From NCBI GenBank assembly GCA_005883365.1, contig VAXA01000283.1, positions 1 through 6,887 on the forward strand: DNA of 6,887 nucleotides. The letters are read 5' to 3'. This stretch comes from Actinomycetota bacterium. Lineage in GTDB: Bacteria > Actinomycetota > Thermoleophilia > Gaiellales > Gaiellaceae. The stretch's first letter is position 1. Each line of letters begins with the position of its first letter. Under the pieces are notes generated by a model, which was given only the letters and a program-made list of their open reading frames with translations, searched no databases and was not told the DNA's origin. Shown here piece by piece: positions 3,986 to 6,887 of the stretch. The position numbers were made by a program, and so were the translations under genes.

Positions 3986-6256
3986 CTAGTGATGTGGCCG
4001 GTAACGTTGTCCGGTTCCCGGGTCGCGAGCACCAAGCGATGCAAGGACGCAGAGAATGTTGAGCCTCGCCGTCTGCGTCCCGGCTCTTCCGCTGAGGCGG
4101 ATCACGTAGGTCTTGCCTCTGAGGAGCTGGTCGCGCGGAAGGATCAGGCGGAGCGAATAGCGTCCCGCGTGGTCTAGGCCCGCCTTGATGGTGACCTGAC
4201 GCTTCGCAAGCTTGGCGCCGGCGAGGCGAGCGCCCTTGAGCAGCGCGATCTTGTGCGCACGGCCGAGGCGGGCGACGCTGAGGACGACTTGTGCTGCCTG
4301 ATTCGTCCGGAAGGTTGCCGCGATCGATTCGGTCGTCTTGTGCAACACGCCGTGCAGGTTTCCCGACCCGACCAGCTCGAGGGTCAGGGCCGGCGGCGGA
4401 GTGAAGCCTGAGCTCGACGGCGGGCTGCCGGTGACGACGAACTGCGAGGGGCTCGTCGCCGTGCCGCCGGGGGTCGTCACGGAGAGCGTTCCCGTTGACG
4501 AGCCCGCGGGGACGACCGTCTGGATCTGCGTCGGCGAGACGACGTTGTAGACGGCCGCCACGCCGTTGAACGTGACGGCCGGAGCGCCGGCGAAGTTCGT
4601 GCCGGTGATCGTCACGGCCGTGCCGGGCGGGCCGGAACTGGGCGAGAACGAGGTGATCACGGGCGCGGGCGCAGCGGGCGGCGACGTGACCGTGAAGGTG
4701 CTGGAGCTGACGGCGGTGCCCGCGCCGGTCGTGACCGAGACGTGACCGGTGACCGCGTTCGGAGGCACCGTCGCCGTGATCTGGGTGGAGGAGTCGACGC
4801 TGAAAGCAGCGCTCGCGCCGCCGAAGGTGACTCCCGCCGCGCCGGTGAGATTCGTGCCGGTGATCGTCACAGACGTCCCGGGCTGACCGGACGTCGGGGT
4901 GAAGCCGGAGATGGTCGGCGGCGATGCTGGCGGCGGCGGCGGTGCCGGGACCGGCGGAGTCGGGATCATCCACGGGGCCGGGGGCGTGTTGTCTCCGGCA
5001 CGGAAGGCAAACGTCCCACGCAGGGCAGGCGTCGCGCCCTCGCAATGCTGCACGAACGAGATCGAGGCGGTTTTGAGCGTTCCGTCGGCTGCGAACGTCG
5101 CGGAGTTGACGGTGAACGAGCCGGTCAAGGTGTTGCAGCCGCGCCCCATCCCCGAGACGTCGAGGCCGGGGCCGCTGCCGTTGAACGGGTAGCGGGTCGC
5201 GTTCGGGTAGGTCTCGCCCGTCACGAGGATGTCGCCGGCCGCGGGCACGAATTCGGCGCTCCACCAGTCGCCGTTGGCACCGTTGACGCCGAAGCCCGCG
5301 TACGGTCTGCCGCCGCCCATCCCGATCTGGTCGCCGTGCGGGAGCGAGTACGACCAGGTCTGGCCCTGGCCGATGTAGTCGCCGGAATCGCTCGTCATGG
5401 TGACGGCGGTCGTACCGCCGTACGCGAACCCCTGGAGCGTGACGTTGTATGCGCTACCCGTGGCGTCGGTGACGTGCAACGTCGCCTGCCGGACGCCGGA
5501 CGCCTTCGCGACGAACCGCAGCCACACCTGGCACGCGTCGCCGGCCGTCATCGGGAGTCCGCTGCACTCGTCGGCGCGGACGGCGAAGTCCGCAGCGTTC
5601 ACGCCGGTCACCGAGACGCCGTTGATCGTTGTGCTCCCCGTCGCCACGACCGTCACCGGCACGACCGTGTTCGGCGCGCCGACGTCCGTCGTCGGCCAGC
5701 GCACGATCCCCGGCGCCGCGACTGTCGCGCCGACGTCCACAGGCTCGTTCAGCTTCACCTCACCCCACACCGCCGGGTGACCGCCCTCGCAGTGCTGCTG
5801 GTAGACGATCCAGAGCCGCGACACAGCGCCCGCCGAGTCGGTCGCGATGTCCTCGACCTCGAAGAGACCGGTGTCGGTGTTGCAGCCGCGGCTGTCCCCG
5901 AAGATGTCGATCCCCGGATGCCCGGCCTCGCGGAACGGCGCCCGCTGCGCGTCGGTGTAGATGCCGCCGGGGACGAGGACGTCGCCGGGAGCGGCGGCGA
6001 ACTCCATGTCGAAGTAGTCGCCGCTCGTCCCGCCGTCGAGTGAGATGTCGAGATCCGAGGCCGAGCCGTAGACCGTAATGGCCGCGTTGCCGGGATCGAA
6101 CTCCCGTTGCGTGCCGCCGCCGACCCAGTCGCCGGTGTCGCTGTAGATGACCACGTAGGCGACGGTCGCAGGCGTCGCGGTCGCCGCTCCCCCGCCCAGG
6201 ACGAGCGAGCCCACGACTGCCAACAGCGCCACGCTCCCCACGCGGACCACCGGCAT
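3986..6256 (-). CDS. Secreted multidomain protein with duplicated RGCNT/QHCEG domain and two IPT/TIG domains
   Basis: A 756-residue exported protein. Residues 1-27 form a signal peptide with a hydrophobic core at 8-20 and an ATA cleavage site. A first domain (about 36-170) and a second (about 286-420) share SDxGDxxGxG, GDxLVxGxxY, RGCNTxTG and QHCEGxxPA motifs, with cysteines 31 residues apart in both (125/156 and 374/405). Between them, about 175-277, is an Ig-like domain resembling ASH or choice-of-anchor-D domains, with Cys231 and Cys242. A Pro-rich linker (424-447), two IPT/TIG domains (about 447-523 and 531-608) and a C-terminal beta domain (about 620-734) follow. It is probably a cell-surface or secreted adhesive or binding protein; no catalytic motif is seen. 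ATG 6256 is preferred to the longer GTG 6328 because the signal peptide follows it directly and a promoter lies just upstream. The last 22 residues look unlike the rest. Confidence 0.88.
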   Translation of the reverse strand: MPVVRVGSVALLAVVGSLVLGGGAATATPATVAYVVIYSDTGDWVGGGTQREFDPGNAAITVYGSASDLDISLDGGTSGDYFDMEFAAAPGDVLVPGGIYTDAQRAPFREAGHPGIDIFGDSRGCNTDTGLFEVEDIATDSAGAVSRLWIVYQQHCEGGHPAVWGEVKLNEPVDVGATVAAPGIVRWPTTDVGAPNTVVPVTVVATGSTTINGVSVTGVNAADFAVRADECSGLPMTAGDACQVWLRFVAKASGVRQATLHVTDATGSAYNVTLQGFAYGGTTAVTMTSDSGDYIGQGQTWSYSLPHGDQIGMGGGRPYAGFGVNGANGDWWSAEFVPAAGDILVTGETYPNATRYPFNGSGPGLDVSGMGRGCNTLTGSFTVNSATFAADGTLKTASISFVQHCEGATPALRGTFAFRAGDNTPPAPWMIPTPPVPAPPPPPASPPTISGFTPTSGQPGTSVTITGTNLTGAAGVTFGGASAAFSVDSSTQITATVPPNAVTGHVSVTTGAGTAVSSSTFTVTSPPAAPAPVITSFSPSSGPPGTAVTITGTNFAGAPAVTFNGVAAVYNVVSPTQIQTVVPAGSSTGTLSVTTPGGTATSPSQFVVTGSPPSSSGFTPPPALTLELVGSGNLHGVLHKTTESIAATFRTNQAAQVVLSVARLGRAHKIALLKGARLAGAKLAKRQVTIKAGLDHAGRYSLRLILPRDQLLRGKTYVIRLSGRAGTQTARLNILCVLASLGARDPGTGQRYRPHH
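4433..4918 (-). other. Tandem IPT/TIG domains of the secreted protein
   Basis: Two successive Ig-fold units of about 80 residues. Each opens with ISGFTPTSGQPGTSVTITG or a close variant (ITSFSPSSGPPGTAVTITG), continues through VTFGG or VTFNG and TQI, then TVPPNAVTGHVSVTT or VVPAGSSTGTLSVTT, and ends FTVT or FVVT. IPT/TIG domains usually act as extracellular spacers or binding modules. Confidence 0.9.
4997..6148 (-). other. Internal duplication: two RGCNT/QHCEG domains around an Ig-like domain
   Basis: Residues 37-170 and 286-420 of the secreted protein are diverged copies of one domain, recognisable by matched motifs in the same order and a conserved pair of cysteines at identical spacing, which suggests a disulfide in each. 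The copies are clearly diverged at the protein level, so this is an old duplication unrelated to the recent 629-base inverted copy. I recall this motif set in other actinobacterial secreted proteins of unknown function. Confidence 0.75.
5334..5962 (-). repeat. Parental arm of the 629-base inverted repeat
   Basis: The reverse complement of 2458-3086, lying inside the intact secreted-protein gene. This arm is judged the original because the reading frame continues sensibly through both ends, while the other arm is cut off at both ends. The two arms are separated by 2247 bases (3087-5333) that contain the TauE/SafE pair, the GntR start and the 3' half of the secreted-protein gene. Confidence 0.95.
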
Positions 6257-6265
6257 GTCAGCGGG

Positions 6266-6294
6266 AAAGTACCCGCCCTTGCCCGCGTGGTCAA
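6266..6294 (-). promoter_or_regulatory. Promoter of the secreted-protein gene, probably leaderless
   Basis: On the minus strand, TTGACC (6294-6289) is followed after exactly 17 bases by TACTTT (6271-6266), a good -35/-10 pair for the housekeeping sigma factor. Only nine bases separate the -10 box from the ATG at 6256, so transcription would begin within a base or two of the start codon. No Shine-Dalgarno sequence is present, as expected of a leaderless mRNA, which is common in Actinomycetota. The -35 box overlaps the stop codon of the upstream methyltransferase gene. Confidence 0.65.
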
Positions 6295-6887
6295 ACCCGG
6301 GGATTTCGCAGCGCCAGCAGTCGTGCACCGACTGCTGGGATCTCGGCGCGAGCTATCGCGTCTTCTTCGTCGGGCCGCAACGACTCGTCGAGGTTCCAGC
6401 GGTAGAGGTAGGGACCGTAGACCGGCGTCGCGACCTGGAAGTGCGGCTCGAGCGCTGCGATGATTCGCTCGAGAGGGTGCAAGTGCGCGCGATGCTCGCC
6501 GACGAGCTCCTCTGGGCTGGCGTGTTCTTCCGCTCCGAGCGCTCGTCGCTGCCACAACCACCACTCGGCCGCCCGCTCGTCAAAGGCGCCGACGTCGAAC
6601 TCGTCGATGACCAGCACACCGCCGGGCTCGAGCACGTCCGCGAGCCGGGCGAGTGAGTCCTCGACCGGCTCGACGTGGTGAAGCGACGTGACGGCGAGCG
6701 CCGCGTTGAAGGAAGCGGTTGGTTCGTCGAGCTCGTGCAGCGCGACAGTGCGGACATCAGCTCCGCGCGGCTCCGGGTCGATCGCGAGCACCTCGTAGCC
6801 GGCCGCGGCAAGCGCCCGCGCAAGCTCGCCGTCGCCGGCACCGACCTCGAGCAGGCGTAAAGGCGGCGCCGGCAGGTTCGCGCGAAC
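6291..6887 (-). CDS. Class I SAM-dependent methyltransferase, C-terminal part (start outside window)
   Basis: The 198 visible residues are open at the window edge. Motif I is LLEVGAGDGELARAL (12-26), with the SAM-binding Gly-rich loop. An acidic residue for the ribose hydroxyls follows in LAIDPEP (Asp37). SFNAALAVTSLHHVEP (59-74) and LEPGGVLVIDEFD (86-98) match the later motifs of the Methyltransf_11/25 group. The C-terminal 100 residues, rich in Trp, His and charged residues, probably form the substrate cap and do not reveal the substrate. Little is missing, perhaps a few tens of residues before motif I. The stop at 6293-6291 is 34 bases before the ATG of the secreted-protein gene, which has its own promoter, so the two are probably not one operon. 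It is a small-molecule rather than DNA methyltransferase by its motifs; that is inference from the family. Confidence 0.87.
   Translation of the reverse strand, partial: VRANLPAPPLRLLEVGAGDGELARALAAAGYEVLAIDPEPRGADVRTVALHELDEPTASFNAALAVTSLHHVEPVEDSLARLADVLEPGGVLVIDEFDVGAFDERAAEWWLWQRRALGAEEHASPEELVGEHRAHLHPLERIIAALEPHFQVATPVYGPYLYRWNLDESLRPDEEDAIARAEIPAVGARLLALRNPRV
6314..6338. other. Perfect hairpin, 10-base stem and 5-base loop
   Basis: CCAGCAGTCG and its exact reverse complement CGACTGCTGG flank TGCAC. The hairpin lies within the last codons of the methyltransferase gene, ending about 20 bases before its stop, and just upstream of the promoter of the secreted-protein gene. There is no run of T after it on the minus strand, so it is not a canonical intrinsic terminator. 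It could be a protein-binding palindrome, an RNA hairpin protecting or ending the upstream message, or chance. Confidence 0.5.

Noticed and set aside
3615..5264. 549-codon minus-strand frame spanning the secreted-protein and TauE/SafE genes
   Set aside because: Only its last 119 residues are a real protein. The upstream part is an alternative frame of the secreted-protein gene, so it is not a fusion.
2458..5962. The inverted repeat as arms of an insertion sequence or invertible switch
   Set aside because: No transposase, recombinase or target-site duplication is seen, the arms contain ordinary coding sequence, and the left arm supplies no alternative start or N-terminus.
4742..6043. 433-codon plus-strand frame
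   Set aside because: It is antisense to the secreted-protein gene and has charged low-complexity composition.
6257..6328. Extended N-terminus of the secreted protein from GTG 6328
   Set aside because: It adds 24 residues before the signal peptide, overlaps the methyltransferase gene, lies inside a hairpin and has no ribosome binding site. The ATG at 6256 with its adjacent promoter fits better.

Overview
The window is GC-rich, with a strong preference for G or C at third codon positions. It carries GTG starts and a secreted protein of a style common in Actinomycetota. A high-GC actinobacterium is the best guess, possibly of the Thermoleophilia type, but no marker gene is present to prove it. 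All genes I can support are on the minus strand, so the window is described in transcription order, from high to low coordinates.

Region A (6887-6291) is the end of a class I SAM-dependent methyltransferase whose start lies outside the window. Region B (6256-3986) is a 756-residue secreted multidomain protein. It has a signal peptide, two copies of a domain carrying RGCNT and QHCEG motifs, an Ig-like domain between them, a Pro-rich linker, two IPT/TIG domains and a C-terminal beta domain. A well-formed promoter places its transcript start almost at the ATG, which suggests a leaderless mRNA.

Region C (3974-3076) holds two half-length TauE/SafE membrane permease genes and the start of a GntR-type regulator. 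Each is joined to the next by a 4-base ATGA overlap. The regulator has two apparent frameshifts and stops abruptly inside its DNA-binding domain. At that point it runs into Region D (3086-2458), a 629-base inverted copy of part of the Region B gene that differs from it at one silent base. This is either a very recent inverted duplication or a chimeric or misassembled junction.

Region E (2358-1) is a tightly packed three-gene operon: a multi-pass membrane protein of unknown function, a cytoplasmic papain-family (C1) cysteine peptidase, and a patatin-like phospholipase that runs off the window. The genes overlap by 26 bases and by 1 base, and each has a good Shine-Dalgarno sequence. A membrane protein, a protease and a lipase made together could form one functional unit, but the sequence alone does not show what it does. 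I see no tRNA, rRNA, CRISPR array, transposase or integrase.
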